This document shows positions 1 through 11,616 of a DNA stretch of 64,000 bases, one piece after another. Within the stretch, counting starts at the first letter, position 1. Every line of letters starts with the position of its first letter. Under the pieces are notes generated by a model. The model was not told where the DNA came from, did no database searches, and worked only from the letters and a program-made list of their open reading frames with translations. Source of the stretch: Salticus scenicus (lineage: Eukaryota > Arthropoda > Arachnida > Araneae > Salticidae); the NCBI GenBank assembly GCA_963930645.1, contig OZ005648.1, positions 274,646,403-274,710,402 of the forward strand, given 5' to 3'. The translations under genes and the position numbers were made by a program.

Positions 1-1166
1 ACTAATTGCAAAGCGTCACTTAAAATTTGATATCATTATTTTTAAGACTCATATTTCAAATTCTTATAGCAATAAAGTAGCCGCATGAGAAACTTTTAAC
101 CCGTTAAGGGTTTTTTGTACTGATAATCTATACATCTAAATTTTCTGTACTCTATGCTCTATTTATCTATTTAATTCTTCATGCTCTATTTAATGTGTTT
201 AAAAAATTGATGAATACAATGTTTTACAAATCTTAAACATTTTAGCTCCTCAAAACCCCATAAATATTAAATGTATTTATAAAAGATGTAGGAAATGCTT
301 TACATAAAAGTATTTAGACTTATAGCAAAATACGTGAGAGAAATTCTTGGGCGATTTTAAACAACAAACCCCGCTGTTTTGGTATTCCTTTTAGACGTCA
401 ATTTTAAATACAAAAGATTAAATATATATATATATATATATATATAGTATATATATATATATATATATAGGAATATTTCTTTTTTCTTTACACAGTAGAG
501 GTTTTGATAAATGATGCGATGAATGATTTATCATGTATATGTTTATATACTTCTTCAAACACATCTTCTTTCCAAGACACCTATAGACCATCTTGAGGAT
601 GAAAGAGATATCTTTAGGATGAACTGTGGATAAGTCTGTTTGTAGGGACACCTTCACCACTTAACAGGATAAACTTGAATACACGAAATCCTTTCTTGGG
701 AAAAACAAACAAACTATTTTTTAGAGGAACACCTAAACGTACGCATACGGACCGAATGACCACGAAAGTGTTAATGACAGTTTTCATTATTTTATCCATG
801 ATTTCAGATATCACTAACGATGCACAGTTAATTGTAAAATAATAATAATAATTCATTTTACTTGAGATTTCACGTAATGCTGCTGGGATGATCCAGTCAA
901 TTGTTGTACCCTCCACTAACCTATTGAAATTGCTAATTTTAATTATCTCAGGTAAATTTAAATTAATATTATTATGCAAGGTATTCAAAGGGAACATATA
1001 ATATACATCAAATCTTTCATTATTTATTTTAATTATGATAAAATTATTCAATAAAAGAAAGTCATGAATTTTAATATTATAAAATATTTTTTATAAAGGT
1101 TGGTTTGATGTGTGGTTATTACTCTACGTTGATGTTTTGATCTCACTGCTCGGCATGAAAATTACC
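1..1166. other. AT-rich non-coding sequence with (AT)n microsatellite
   Basis: No convincing coding sequence is seen. A near-perfect (TA)n tract of about 50 bp lies at 421-470 and an (AAT)n stretch near 838-850. Two open frames on the minus strand (418-1051) are low-complexity, rich in I, N and Y, and show no domain I recognise, so I treat them as chance. The stretch lies downstream of the minus-strand transporter gene. Confidence 0.5.
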
Positions 1167-1714
1167 TCTCACACCATTTCAGTATATTCTTATATAATGA
1201 CCTCCTGAATCCGAACAGGATGCCCATTTTTCCCGATCGCCCACTTTTTTTTTAGGAATGGCCCCCTATTTTTATTATTTTTCGGTGATTTTATGACTAT
1301 AAATTTGATTTTTAGGAGGGGAAGGATTATTTCAACCGTTAAATATCTTCTGAGGGGCTAAAGAGTTGGAAAATTCTAAAACATGGACATTTGTGACAAG
1401 GGATTTTTTTTTTTTGAAGGGGGGAGGAGGGGGGGATTTGCCGCTGAAATTATGCATTATATATCATATATTTTTTTAATCTGTTATTAATGTTATTTTT
1501 TAAACTTTATACTTTTTTTGTTTTTAGTTGTTAAATTAATTATTTTTTATTATCCAAATCAAATTCATGGTCATAAAATTATCGAACAGGGAAAAAAATT
1601 GAGGGAAGGGGTGGTGTATCTAGAAAACTGTGGGTGACTGGGCAAAATGGGAGTCATATTCGGATTCAGGAGGTCATTTTAAATAAGAATCAGTAAGAAT
1701 GGTATCACATCTCG
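1167..1714. mobile_element. MITE-like element with long terminal inverted repeats
   Basis: The left end (about 1167-1245) and right end (about 1630-1714) are inverted copies of each other. They share the core GACCTCCTGAATCCGAA near 1199-1216, which is inverted near 1658-1676, followed inwards by a similar CCCATTTT and CACCCAC block. The interior is non-coding, with T and G runs. Long inverted ends with no ORF fit a non-autonomous DNA transposon. I cannot assign a superfamily or a clear target duplication. Confidence 0.65.
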
Positions 1715-1717
<3 letters not shown>

Positions 1718-1750
<33 letters not shown>

Positions 1751-2053
1751 AGAGCAGTGTCAGTAAAGCTCATTTAACTGATACTGACATATAATAAATT
1801 AATTTCAAAATGATAGTGTTTTATCTTACAGATCAATAATAGGCATTCTTTATTTATTTTTTTTCCCGGATAAAGCCAGTGCAAAATCGCCGTCATGATC
1901 TATATATGATGACGGCGATTTTATAATATTAATATATATAATAATTTACACACACGCACACACACACACACACATTATATATATATACATAATTGAATTT
2001 ATGTTTGTTTACAAACTTTTACAAAGGTGACTATTAATAATATTTTTAATATA
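1718..2053. other. Poly-T tract, small hairpin and CA/AT microsatellite
   Basis: A long poly-T run occupies about 1718-1748. Near 1885-1922 an AATCGCCGTCATGAT / ATGATGACGGCGATT inverted repeat forms a strong hairpin. A CACACA tract lies at 1950-1973. Nothing coding is seen. Confidence 0.5.
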
Positions 2054-2240
2054 CAGTCGAACCTCGTTAACGTGAATCTCAAGGGGGATAAAAAAAATAT
2101 TCATGTTATCAGTAGCTCATGCTATCAGTAACTAATCTTCATATAACTAAACTATTCTTCATTTTGACGAAGATTGTAGAAACAGTTCGTGTTTTAAAAT
2201 AATTCACGTTATCAGTGTTCATGTTAACGAGGTTCGACTT
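2054..2240. mobile_element. pogo/Tigger-like MITE
   Basis: The termini are inverted copies: CAGTCGAACCTCGTTAAC at 2054 and the reverse complement of AGTCGAACCTCGTTAAC ending at about 2240. Both are flanked by TA (2052-2053 and about 2242), the usual Tc1/mariner/pogo target. The CAGTCGA...CTCGNTAAC terminus is typical of the pogo/Tigger group. The interior (about 140 bp) holds a second inverted pair around 2098-2130 and 2205-2220. No transposase is present, so it is non-autonomous. Confidence 0.75.
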
Positions 2241-2241
2241 T

Positions 2242-3113
2242 ATTATATATGATTTGGTTTTAAATGTAGCGAAAATATCCCATAAAGTAAAGGTTTTACA
2301 TTTCATCAATTCAAATAACATTCATTCATACCACGTACTTTTTCTTCCAAGCTATATTTCTTTATCAGTATAATAATAATAATAATAATAAATAAAAAAT
2401 AAAAAACAAGGCTAACAAAATAAATTCTTAAAATGCCAATGGTGGGAGAGATTATTACAAGATGAGCGCGATGAATAATAACTTGAAGGTTGCAATGAAA
2501 CTGCATATCTAAAATTACAAAAGAAGTAGACATAGAAAAAAATATGTTTATTTAATAAATTTATTTACAGATAATACACAGAGTGTTCCAAGAAAAGATT
2601 GAAACGCGCTTTGATTATTTATCAGTTAGAAATAAAAGAACAATATGTAATTTGAAAAAATAATTCCCAAATAATGTTGAGAAAAAGATTATGTTAAGGA
2701 AAGATATCCGTCCTTTAATTTTTAAAAAGTTGCAATTTTTATTTTTTTGCATCAACTGTCTAGACAGAATTGGTCAGTTAGAATGATTAATTATGTTCTA
2801 TGTAAAAAGACCATTAAAATAACCGCATAGCGGTATGTTTGAAACTAATTTAATTATGATACGGGATACGGTAAAAAATTTCTCAAATGCCCCCCTTTTT
2901 TTTTTCTTTTTAATATAGCCTAAATAGACAGAAATTAACTGTTGTCTTTATATTCACTCTGAGGGACACATGCGTCTCACAATTTTCTTTTATTCGGTTT
3001 CACAGTTGGGACACATAATTAAAAACTAATACATACAAATGCATAACTATTTTATAAAACATATTTAAAAAAGTACTTGCGGTTGTTTTTATAATCTGAT
3101 AAAATATAAAATC
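2242..3113. other. Unassigned AT-rich sequence
   Basis: I see no gene, no terminal inverted repeat pair and no similarity to the other repeat families of this window. There is an (ATA)n tract near 2370-2385. Short open frames here look random. Confidence 0.4.
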
Positions 3114-4060
3114 TTTTTGTAAAAAAATAGAACCGACTCCAAAAAGGAACTACTATTCAAACAACGAAAAATGAAAGAAAATTGGCAGAAAATGGAACTG
3201 TAAATTGCGCCTAAAAATATAAAATAATTTCCTTCGCCAAACAACCTATAACATTACAATTAATCATAACTTTTGAAGTCGGCGCAAAATTAAATAAAAT
3301 TTAATTAGTTTTTAAAGGTTTGCCTTTAGATCGTTAGCAACAAATGCTGTTGTCTCGAATGATCCATTTTCATGTTTTCTTTATTATTTTATCACTGTAT
3401 ACAATTGGTCCATTAGTAGCATCTACATAGAACAGTAAACATTCTTCACAATGCGGTGTTTATGTTTGTACGAAGTTAGAATTTCCTTTGCAAATTTAGT
3501 ATAACTTTGATAACTATCATCTTTGATGGCTTTTGGATTTGGCGATCAAAACGTAAGGCAAAAATATACACGCAAGATGTATATTTTCATAATATATATT
3601 GTACGATGTGTTGTTTCATATTCTTGATTACTCTTTTGATATACCTTATCAGAATAATCATGATATTCTAAAGAAATTAAATATGTTTGCAAGATAATTT
3701 TGCGATTTTTCTTTCACCAAGGACTTCAGATACCAGCATCTTCGCCAATTTTTGCTGCTTATGAAATCTTATTTGCTTTCTTGAATCAAAGTAGTTTTCG
3801 GCTGCGTTTTGCAGGTAACAATGGGAGATGTGTATTTTGAATAATGTTTGATTTTTGTGTTGAATAAAGGTATCAATTTTTATTTAATTTTGCGCCGACT
3901 TTAAAAGTTATGATTAATTGTTGTGTTATAGGTTGTTTGGCGAAGGAAATTATTTTATACTTTAAGGCGCAATTTACAGTTTCATTTCATGCCAATTTTT
4001 TTTCTTAATTAATTCAATAGTAGTTGCTTTTTGGAGTCGGTTCTATTTTTTTACAAAAAT
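3114..4060. mobile_element. Fold-back element with ~190 bp terminal inverted repeats
   Basis: The outer ends are TTTTTGTAAAAAAATAG at 3114 and its inverse at about 4044-4060, followed inwards by AACCGACTCCAAAAA and its inverse at 4027-4043. Similarity continues through blocks such as AAATTGCGCC, CCTTCGCCAAACAACC and AGTCGGCGCAAAATTAAAT, each found again in reverse near 3885-3985. The arms are about 190 bp and the centre about 560 bp is unique and non-coding. It is best read as a non-autonomous DNA transposon. Confidence 0.75.
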
Positions 4061-5394
4061 ATTTTATTTTTCTCTTTTCAGTGAAAACTTATTTGTATAG
4101 CAGAGCATCTGAAGACGTTCGACGGAAGTTTCACAAATGACAACTTCCAAGAAAAGGGGCATTACTCAAAAAATGGTTTATGTCACTGAAAAATACATGA
4201 AATGCACCCAATGTGAACAAAAAAGTTACATCTCCATCTAGAAAGTTATCCGCTCGAGAGACAGTTGTGCCAGTTTTATTGTAGTCAAGTTATTTTTGAG
4301 TTGATTTTTCTCAAATGCTGCATTTTTAAGTTGTGTCACTTTTCTTGCCTTTATCGGATATGAGCAAAGACTATCTTTTGAACGAACATACGTTAAATTA
4401 AAAAGTCATAGAAATGTAAAGAACGGATACGCTGTTTTCATAACCGAAAATTCTGTTAGGCATATATATTGAACTTTACAGTGAATACGTGTCACCCACT
4501 GCGCTGGAAATTGCGCAGTGTAAAGTTCAAACAAAGAGCAAAATATGCATTCAGCTGACGGACAGAAGTTTCAACATCGATACTTACATACTGCTTTTAA
4601 CAGTGTAGCTGCTTGCGTTCAGCTGTTAGAGGGAGAACAGACTTTTGTGAGTATCCTGTAATTTGTTTATATCTTAATGAAATCATAATGAAACCTATTT
4701 CAGGCCAAGATCATTACGACAACAAAAAAAGTATTAAAATTAAATCATCTCTTACCAAGTTATAAGCTAACAAATTTCAACAACAACAACGAGAAACATG
4801 GTTTGTATTGAGATCCTCTTCCTTTATGAAGTCAGTTTAAAACGTTTATGCGTTAATCGATGTGACCGCTTACAATAACCATACTTTGAATTTTACATAG
4901 CATAAATGTCACCCGCTATGCTACAACATAAGCAATGTCGTTCAAGTGTGCACAAAATAGGAAATTGTGAACAAACAAATGCACATTTTAAACGTTCTGT
5001 TTTTAGCATTAATGTCTAAATTATCTTTGCGTACTACACCGATGATGCTCTGCAATTTTATAATTCACTTTTTTCCCCTGTCTTGAAACGTTTCCGAAGT
5101 AGGATCGCTAACTCCACTCTTTTCTACCAGGTGGCGCTTTAGGCGGTTGAATCGCGTAGCACATGTCCACTTTACTATACCTAAATACCACTTTTATGAC
5201 TATAGCTGCAGCTGTTAAAAGAGTCGTGACTGACTATAAAAAACATCTAATGCAAAAGGAATTACAATTCCAGCAATTTCCAAGTGTAGCTCCAATATAT
5301 CCAAATACGTAGCCCTGTAAATGAACGACGAATGGTTTCCATACAAAAACATGCTTTTACACATTTAATAAACTTTGTTCATTCTATTTTGTTT
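4061..5394. other. Unassigned sequence with one nested hairpin
   Basis: No coding region is supported. A nested inverted repeat lies at 4469-4530: TTGAACTTTACA pairs with TGTAAAGTTCAA, and inside it CACTGCGC pairs with GCGCAGTG. A loosely similar block (TTTACATAGCATAAATGTCACCCGC) recurs near 4890-4920, shown here only as a resemblance. Confidence 0.4.
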
Positions 5395-5747
5395 AAGTTA
5401 GCTCCTATAAATGTTACACAGTACTCAACAGAAATTTCCCCATACGCATAATGTATTTGAATTCTCTTGGATGTCCCTGTGCACGAACCATTCGCTTGAT
5501 CACAAGGAAAAGTTTAGTGTAGTATCCCTGCATGATACACATTTAGAATACCAAGTTTGGACTTTCTGCTATTATTGTTCTTGAGATATACTGATAACAG
5601 ATGGACACACAGACCAACCGCTAAAAACATGATTTTCGAATTCAAGGAATCTCAAAACGTGTAAGTATGACAAAATCTCAATTTGGAAAATTTGACCTAA
5701 AAATAATACTTTCTCTACCATATGTATGAGTAATAGAAAGTAAAAAA
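5395..5747 (-). repeat. Family G 5'-end module, copy 1
   Basis: This is a roughly 350 bp unit, about 80% similar by eye to the unit that follows it. Read on the minus strand it starts with a palindromic end (ACTTTCTATTACTC...GGTAGAGAAAGTA, 5707-5743). A block ending in TTTTGAGATTCCTTGA follows, then a GGTTGGTCTGTGTGTC microsatellite and a CTCAAGAACAA motif. The same order of motifs starts families D and E. It appears to be the 5' part of a Helentron-like element that lacks its 3' end. Confidence 0.6.
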
Positions 5748-5749
5748 CA

Positions 5750-6128
5750 TGCTCATTCCAATGTGTTTAGGGTAGCCAATAGATGTTACACTGTACTTAC
5801 CGGAAATTTCCCCCACAGACGTAATGTTTTTGAATTCTCTTGGATGTTCCTGTACACAAACCATTTGCTTGATCTCAACGAAAAGTTTAGTGTAGCATCA
5901 TTATATGATAGAGATTTAGAATACCGAGTTTGGACTTCCAGCTACAATTCGTTCTTGAGATATGCTGATAACAAACACACAGACAGACACACACAAACCA
6001 ACTGCTAAAAATATGATTTTCGGACTCAAGGGATCGCAAAACCTGTAAATGAAACAAAAACTCAGTTTCGAAAATTTGACCCAAAAACAATACTTTCTCT
6101 ACCATATATAAGGGTAAGAGAAAGTAAA
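5750..6128 (-). repeat. Family G 5'-end module, copy 2
   Basis: A second, tandem copy of the preceding unit in the same orientation. Its minus-strand start is the palindromic ACTTTCTCTTACCC...GGTAGAGAAAGTATTG at 6092-6128. Next come a TTTTCGAAACTGAG block, a TGTGTGTGTCTGTCTG tract at 5975-5998 and CTCAAGAACGAATTG. An 81-codon plus-strand open frame here has no domain I recognise and overlaps the repeat, so it is not called a gene. Confidence 0.6.
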
Positions 6129-6360
6129 AAGATAGTATAATTTAATATTACGTACGCCAATATGCATGCTTCCACATATACTTCATACCCAAATCATAAA
6201 ACTTTATAATAGGAACATCTTAAACATGTTACATTCTTTTTTTTTTTTTTTTTTTTTTTTTTTTGTATATCTCTTCTTTCTTTTCTTTTTTCTTTAAATT
6301 AAAAATTTACTAAAATTTGATTTTTTTTTATATATTAATAAAATAATACTTCATAAAATC

Positions 6361-6391
<31 letters not shown>

Positions 6392-6838
6392 AAGCTATTT
6401 AAAAGCAGGTTTTAATGTTTTAGTGCATTGCAATTTTAATTTGTCAAATGTATTTTAATTCCATGCCATGTTATTAATTATAGTAATATCATCAATAAAC
6501 TATTTAAAGTGCAGTTAATTACTTCTATTACTGCTTAAGTGCATACCAATATTAACATTAGATTACACATTACTTTGAAATTATCTTTATAAATACTCTT
6601 AGTTGAATTAAACTATCATTTGATTATAATTTGATAGTATGATTTTAAAATCATAATATAAAAATTTCTGTATTTACAGATTTAAAATAGTTTTTCTTTT
6701 TCTTCCTTCCTTCCTCCCCCCCCCCCTTTTTTTTGTGTGTGAATATTTACAAAATATATATATGTTATATTAAAGAACTGTCTAAATATTACAAATTAAA
6801 GAAATTTGGTAGTTAATAACAAAAAAATAGCATGGGAT
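6129..6838. other. 3' flank of the transporter gene; poly-T / poly-A tracts
   Basis: This region lies immediately downstream of the minus-strand stop codon and should include the 3' UTR. A poly-T run (about 6237-6264) and a poly-A run (about 6361-6389) are about 100 bp apart and could pair. I saw no canonical minus-strand AATAAA; variant ATTAAA signals occur, for example near 6452-6460, so the polyadenylation site is not assigned. Confidence 0.4.
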
Positions 6839-7851
6839 TTAAGTATTTATAGTTGAACTATCAATCACAAAAACTTCCGGTTCTTGTTTTGTACATTTTT
6901 TCGGTCTTCTTCTTAGTATCAAATACAGGATAAACACTACTAAAGTTGACGAAACAGATGAAGTTGGTACTACATACATTAATATATCTGGTACAGTTTC
7001 TATAAAATAACTTATCGTAAAAGGTATTGCCATTTCACCAAACGCTGCTCCTACAAGAAAAACTGAAGCGATCTTATTGTTTACATTTATATATGTATCC
7101 AACCAACCTATTGCAGCTGGAAAAAACGAAGCCACGCCGATTCCTAACAGCACAGAAGCCAGCCATATAGCCCACTCGTAAGAAGCTAAAAGGACAAGAA
7201 CTAATGAGCCCAACAAGCATAATACTAAATCGCTTACTATCAGTATGAAATTGCTGACTTTAATGGCTAAAAAGATTGATACCAATCTTCCGATTGTGAA
7301 TGCTGCCCAGAAAGCCGATGTCATATAAGAGCCAACAGAAGTAGGAAGTTTCAATCTGCCTTTCACTACATAAGTTGTCAGCATCTGAGAATATCCAATC
7401 TCGGTTCCCATTTCGAGAAAAAGGAGTACGAAGTTGAGAAAAACTACAGCTAAAAGAAAACCTATTTTTATTTTCTCTTCTTTAGACTCTTTGTTTCCAG
7501 ATCTTTTCTTTTCTGTTGGTGAAATGAGGCATATTCCTAAAAACATAATCGTGACCAATAGAGCGAAACATCCTATGATGGAGAAGGGATAAATTATCTG
7601 TGAAGAACTCTGCAGTGTTTCAAAACTGCTGAAATTGAAATATTCAGTGCTGTGGTTAGGGAAATTAGAGCTATAGTTGAAAATGGTGCTGTTATCGTCT
7701 GCATCAAGAAATGAATCATCGTTGTAATTGCTTAAGAAAGGTGCTGCAATGAGTGGTGCCACAAGGCCTCCCAAACCAAAAGTAAAATGCAAAGCTTGAT
7801 AAAATGGCCCGCTGTCACTTCCCCACAAAGTAAGGCATACAACATTGCATC
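6839..7851 (-). CDS. MFS transporter, MFSD4 / sodium-dependent glucose transporter 1-like: 3'-terminal coding exon
   Basis: The exon encodes about 336 residues ending at a stop codon at 6841-6839. The reading frame runs through an AG acceptor at 7853-7852, preceded by a T-rich tract. The first complete residues are CNVVCLTLWGSDSGPFYQAL, and that WGxxSGPxxQALHFxFG signature is characteristic of the sodium-dependent glucose transporter 1/MFSD4 branch of the major facilitator superfamily. I count about eight hydrophobic segments, with a 70-residue polar loop carrying NST, NYS, NHS and NFS glycosylation sequons after the first. The C-terminus is short and polar (RRRPKKCTKQEPE). Predicted role: plasma-membrane sugar or other solute uptake; the substrate cannot be read from sequence. 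The exon joins in phase to the exon at 57679-57840. With about two further helices expected from an unseen N-terminal exon, the total would be the family's twelve. The frame is intact, and the gene looks functional. Confidence 0.87.
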
Positions 7852-7859
7852 CTATAAAA

Positions 7860-8343
7860 CAAAATAAATATTATAGTTAATAAAAATCTATACTTTTAAA
7901 AGTTTCCGAGTTTTAATTAAAAAGATAATTAAATAATTTTTGAAATTTGTTATAAAAAATATTTTTTTTTTATGGTGACAGGATAAAAATAGCATAGGAG
8001 AACTTAAAAAAGAAGAAAAGTATCCAAAATATTTTTTAAAGTTTAAGAAAACAAGCTTTTAAAATGTAAACACATTAAATAAAAAAAATATGCAATAAAG
8101 AAATTCCTTTCTCATTAAAAAAAAAAAAAAAAAAAAAAGCTCCTAAAAGTGCTTTTCTAAAATTGTGTGATAAAAAAAATCAAACCAATCATTTATTGTT
8201 CTTTCTGAATTTGAATAACTAAATGTCTAAAGAAGTTATATTTTATTATCACAGATTTTTCTAAGAACAAATAATTTTTCTATACATCGAAATTTGCTTG
8301 AGGTATACATATTTGTCACATTTATATATGCTATACATATATT
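7860..8343. other. Intronic AT-rich sequence
   Basis: This is the 3' end of the large intron next to the acceptor. It contains a poly-A run near 8120-8138 and nothing else I can identify. Confidence 0.4.
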
Positions 8344-9690
8344 TTTTACTTCCTTATACAAAGTATAAGGAAGTATAGTAATCCCGATTTGCGAAATGGA
8401 TTTTGTATTTCACATTGCTCGAAAACGAATGATCGCTGAATGTTGCTAATTTATACGTGTGACTTTCATGATGTCTAGTTGCACACCTGCAAGTGTCATC
8501 TTAACACGAGCTCTCGTTTTAGAGATATAAGGGATTTTACACGATTTTTCCTGACGTCTGTATGTGTGTGTGTGTGTGTGTGTGGGTATGTCGCATAACT
8601 CAAAAACGGTTGGACGTAGAAAGTTGCGAATTGGTACATAGGTTTGTTATAACATCTAGTTGTGCACCTCCCCTTTTGGACTTTCTATGATTTTCCGTTT
8701 TGGAGATATTTAGGAAAATTAGGTTCATAATGACAAAAATTTGGCCATAATGTATCAAAAAACGGTAATAACTCAAAAACGGTTTAGACAAATCTTGCAA
8801 TTTAACTGACTTTCCGATTAGCTAGACATTTGAAATTTTCAGAAAAGCTCAGAACACGTTGACAATGCATTTTTTTAATATTTTTAGCCAACTGTTTCCG
8901 ATACCTGCTGTCTTCAGCAGCGTTTATGCGATTCAACAGAAAATTTATTTAACTAACTTCCCGACTAGCTAGACATTTGAAACTTTCAGATTAGATCAGA
9001 ACACGGTGAAAATGCATTTTTTAAATACTTTTAGCCAACTGCATAGGGTCCCTGCTGCCTTCGGCAGCGTTACCAGTTCAAATCTTGGAATCGATTTGTA
9101 ACTAACTTCCCGACTAGCTAGACATTTAAAACTTCCGGAAAAGCTCAAAATACGGTGACAATGCATTTTTAAAATATTTTTGGCCAATTGTTTCGGTTCA
9201 CTGCTGCCTTCAGAAGCGTTTACATGGTTCAACAGAAAATTTATTTAACTAACTTCCCGACTAGCTAGACATTTGAAACATTCAGAATAGTTCAGAACAC
9301 GGTGAATATGCAGCTTTTTAATACTTTTAGCCAACTGTTTCAGGTCCCTGCTGCCTTCGGCCGCGTTTATATGGTCCAACAAAAAAATTATTTAACTAAC
9401 TTCCCGACTAGGTAGACATTTGAAACTTTCAGAATAGTTCAGAACATGGTAAAATTCCTTTTTTCAATACTTTTAGCCAATTTTTTCGGGTCCCTGCTGC
9501 CTTCGTCAGCGTTACCAGTACAAATCTTGCAATCGGTTTTTAGCTAACTTTCAGAAAAGCTCAGAACACGGTGATAATTCATTTTTTTTAAATATTTTTA
9601 GCCAACTGTTTCGGGTCCAATGTCAATGTTTTTTAACATTATGTATATTTCTAAAAGTGTATAAGGAAGTCATGTGGTGCCCACATCAGA
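8344..9690 (+). mobile_element. Family A Helentron-like element, copy 1
   Basis: The 5' end is a palindrome, ACTTCCTTATACAAAG followed by its inverse TATAAGGAAGT (8348-8374). A non-coding block follows, with a GTATGTGTGTGTGTG tract (8560-8584) and an ACTCAAAAACGGTTGGACG motif. The centre is about six units of a roughly 148 bp minisatellite, each with CTAGCTAGACATTTGAAA-type and CTGCTGCCTTCGGCAGCG-type blocks. The 3' end has ATAAGGAAGT again (a subterminal inverted copy of the 5' arm) and then a hairpin ATGTGGTGCCCACAT ending near 9690. No transposase ORF is present. The plan matches non-autonomous Helentrons of the DINE-1/HINE type; that assignment is inference. Confidence 0.7.
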
Positions 9691-9832
9691 TTTTTTGTCT
9701 TAAAATTTAATGAGGTGTTTATCATTTCAGTTTGAAAATTTCTTAAAGATTTTTTTTTTTTTTATTATTAATTTCCACGTTGATGAAATCTGCCTTAAGA
9801 CAAACTACATAAAATAACTTTACTTAAAAAGA

Positions 9833-9869
<37 letters not shown>

Positions 9870-9884
9870 GTATATATATAATAA
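9691..9884. other. AT-rich spacer with (TA)n microsatellite
   Basis: A TA-repeat tract lies at about 9834-9880. No gene is seen. Confidence 0.5.
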
Positions 9885-10655
9885 TAAAGTAAGAAAAGTC
9901 ATTGAATAAACAAAAGAGAAAAATAGAATGTATGAGCATTTCTCTCTATATAGTATGTTGTTTAAATTAACGCTATTGCCCTTAAAACAATTTGAGCCCA
10001 TAGATCATAATATTAAAGAAATTTTCGCAGTGTCCCTATAAAAATCCATATATGCTAGACTCCCTAAAATTTATACAGTTCGTGCGACGGGACTTATAAC
10101 AATTTTATAAATTTTCCGCTGAATCAGATGAGGCGTTTAGACGCTATCGCATTTTAAATAATTTGAGCCCATAAGCCACAACGATAAAAATCTTTCTTTG
10201 TGTACCTGTAAAAAAAAATATAAGTGCTAGATTCTCCAAAATTCATACAGCTTGTGTGAAAGTGATTTATAACATGTATATAAATTGTCAGCTTAATCGG
10301 ATATAGCGTTTAAAAGCTATCGGAATTTAACGAATTTGAGCTCACATGGTATAATGATAAAGAATTTTTCGTTGTGTCCCTGTAAAAAAGAAAAATTGTG
10401 CTAGATTCACCAACATCTATGTATTTCGTGCGATGGCGACCTATAGCATGTGTATAAATTTTCAGCTCAATCGAATAAGGCGTTTAGACGCTATCACACT
10501 TTAAAAAATTTGGGTCCGTAGACCATAACGATAAAGAAATTTTTGTTGTGTCCTTGAAAAATATATAACTCCTAGATTCACCAAAATCAATAGAGTTCGT
10601 GCTATGGCACCCCTAAATGGTGCCTTAAACCAATCTACGTGCTAGCATAGTCGCT
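9885..10655 (-). repeat. Family B minisatellite fragment
   Basis: It holds about four units of a roughly 173 bp repeat, marked by GGCGTTTAGACGCTATCG near 10132, 10305 (diverged) and 10480, with TAATGATAAAGAATTTTT and TGTCCCTGTAAAAA between. It matches the interior of the family B element at 11739-12763. Neither terminus is present. Confidence 0.65.
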
Positions 10656-10661
10656 ATCGCA

Positions 10662-11160
10662 TCTATATAAATAAAGCAAAGAGTTTGTCTGTAGAACACA
10701 TCCGGGTGGACCACTCCTATTTTTGATTGGTCTAGATTTAACTACTTTGGTGATGAAAGTCGGCCATTTTTTTTAGTAAAAACTGATGAATTTTTTTAAA
10801 AGATACTCCATAGATGTTATATCTTTTTAAAAGAGCTCTAAAATCTGTTCATCTTTTGTGAGGACACGATATACATCAAGTTATTAGATTTAAAGATATT
10901 ACGTTGCAAAGTTTTCTTTTAATTAATTAAATAGCTTCAAAATTTGCCATTTAAATATTAGCTATAATTTAATTGTGGTAAAAAAAAAAAAAAAAAGATT
11001 ACGAGTTCATTTTCTTTTGACATAAAAATAAATGCATATTAACCGTGAACATTAAAAAATTGTAAAAAATTAAATTATGATTCTCACAAAAATCGACGTC
11101 ATTATCACTTTAAAAATTTTATACACTTTGATAATGTGCTAATATAGTTCTATAGCTATA
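10662..11160 (+). repeat. Helitron 5' fragment
   Basis: It begins TCTATATAAATAAAGC, the usual Helitron 5' form, followed by a GTTTGTCTGTAGAACAC stretch. The right half (about 11040-11160) resembles the interior of the larger Helitrons at 40260-40440 (CGTGAACA, AAAATCGACGTCATT, TTGATAATGTGCTAATATAGTT). The 3' end is missing. Confidence 0.5.
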
Positions 11161-11234
11161 AGATTCAACTGAAAATTTAAAAACATGGTATATACAAGTT
11201 TTTTTTATCTTATAATTATTTATACTTTTGTTTA

Positions 11235-11325
11235 GAACTGTACCGAATACTCGGTATATACTCGGTACTCGGCCTATTTGCAGAGTACTCGGTACTGAGC
11301 CAATACCGAGTAGTTGTGGGAATTT
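11235..11325. repeat. CTCGG-rich terminal repeat, left copy
   Basis: It is made of short repeats of TACTCGGTACTCGGC and related forms. An inverted counterpart lies at 15024-15116. The two could be the ends of one older DNA transposon of about 3.9 kb into which family A copy 2 later inserted. Confidence 0.5.
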
Positions 11326-11329
11326 CATT

Positions 11330-11616
11330 ATTTTTATGCATTACTGAAAGAAATGTGTTAATGAGAGATATTTATTTTATAACTAAACTAAAAAAATACG
11401 AAAATATAAATACAGAGTCATTATAATTAAAATTTTTGCTATAACAGCTTTCTGCAATTAAAACAGGCTGTTACCAAACTTAGTATAGATATGATTCATA
11501 ATATGAGCTTTTAATTATAACTATCTTGTATGTATGTAATATGCATTATTTTATAAAAACTTAGTATATAAAATTGTATCTATAAATCAGACAAAAATAA
11601 AATATTTTAGAAAAAA
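11330..11616. other. Unassigned AT-rich sequence
   Basis: Nothing recognisable is seen. It may be interior sequence of the element bounded by the CTCGG-rich ends. Confidence 0.3.

Noticed and set aside
418..1051. Two overlapping minus-strand open frames (80 and 145 codons)
   Set aside because: Composition is driven by AT microsatellite and AT-rich sequence, and no domain is recognised.
5763..6105. Opposed 81- and 72-codon open frames
   Set aside because: Both lie inside the family G repeat and read through its CA/TG microsatellite.
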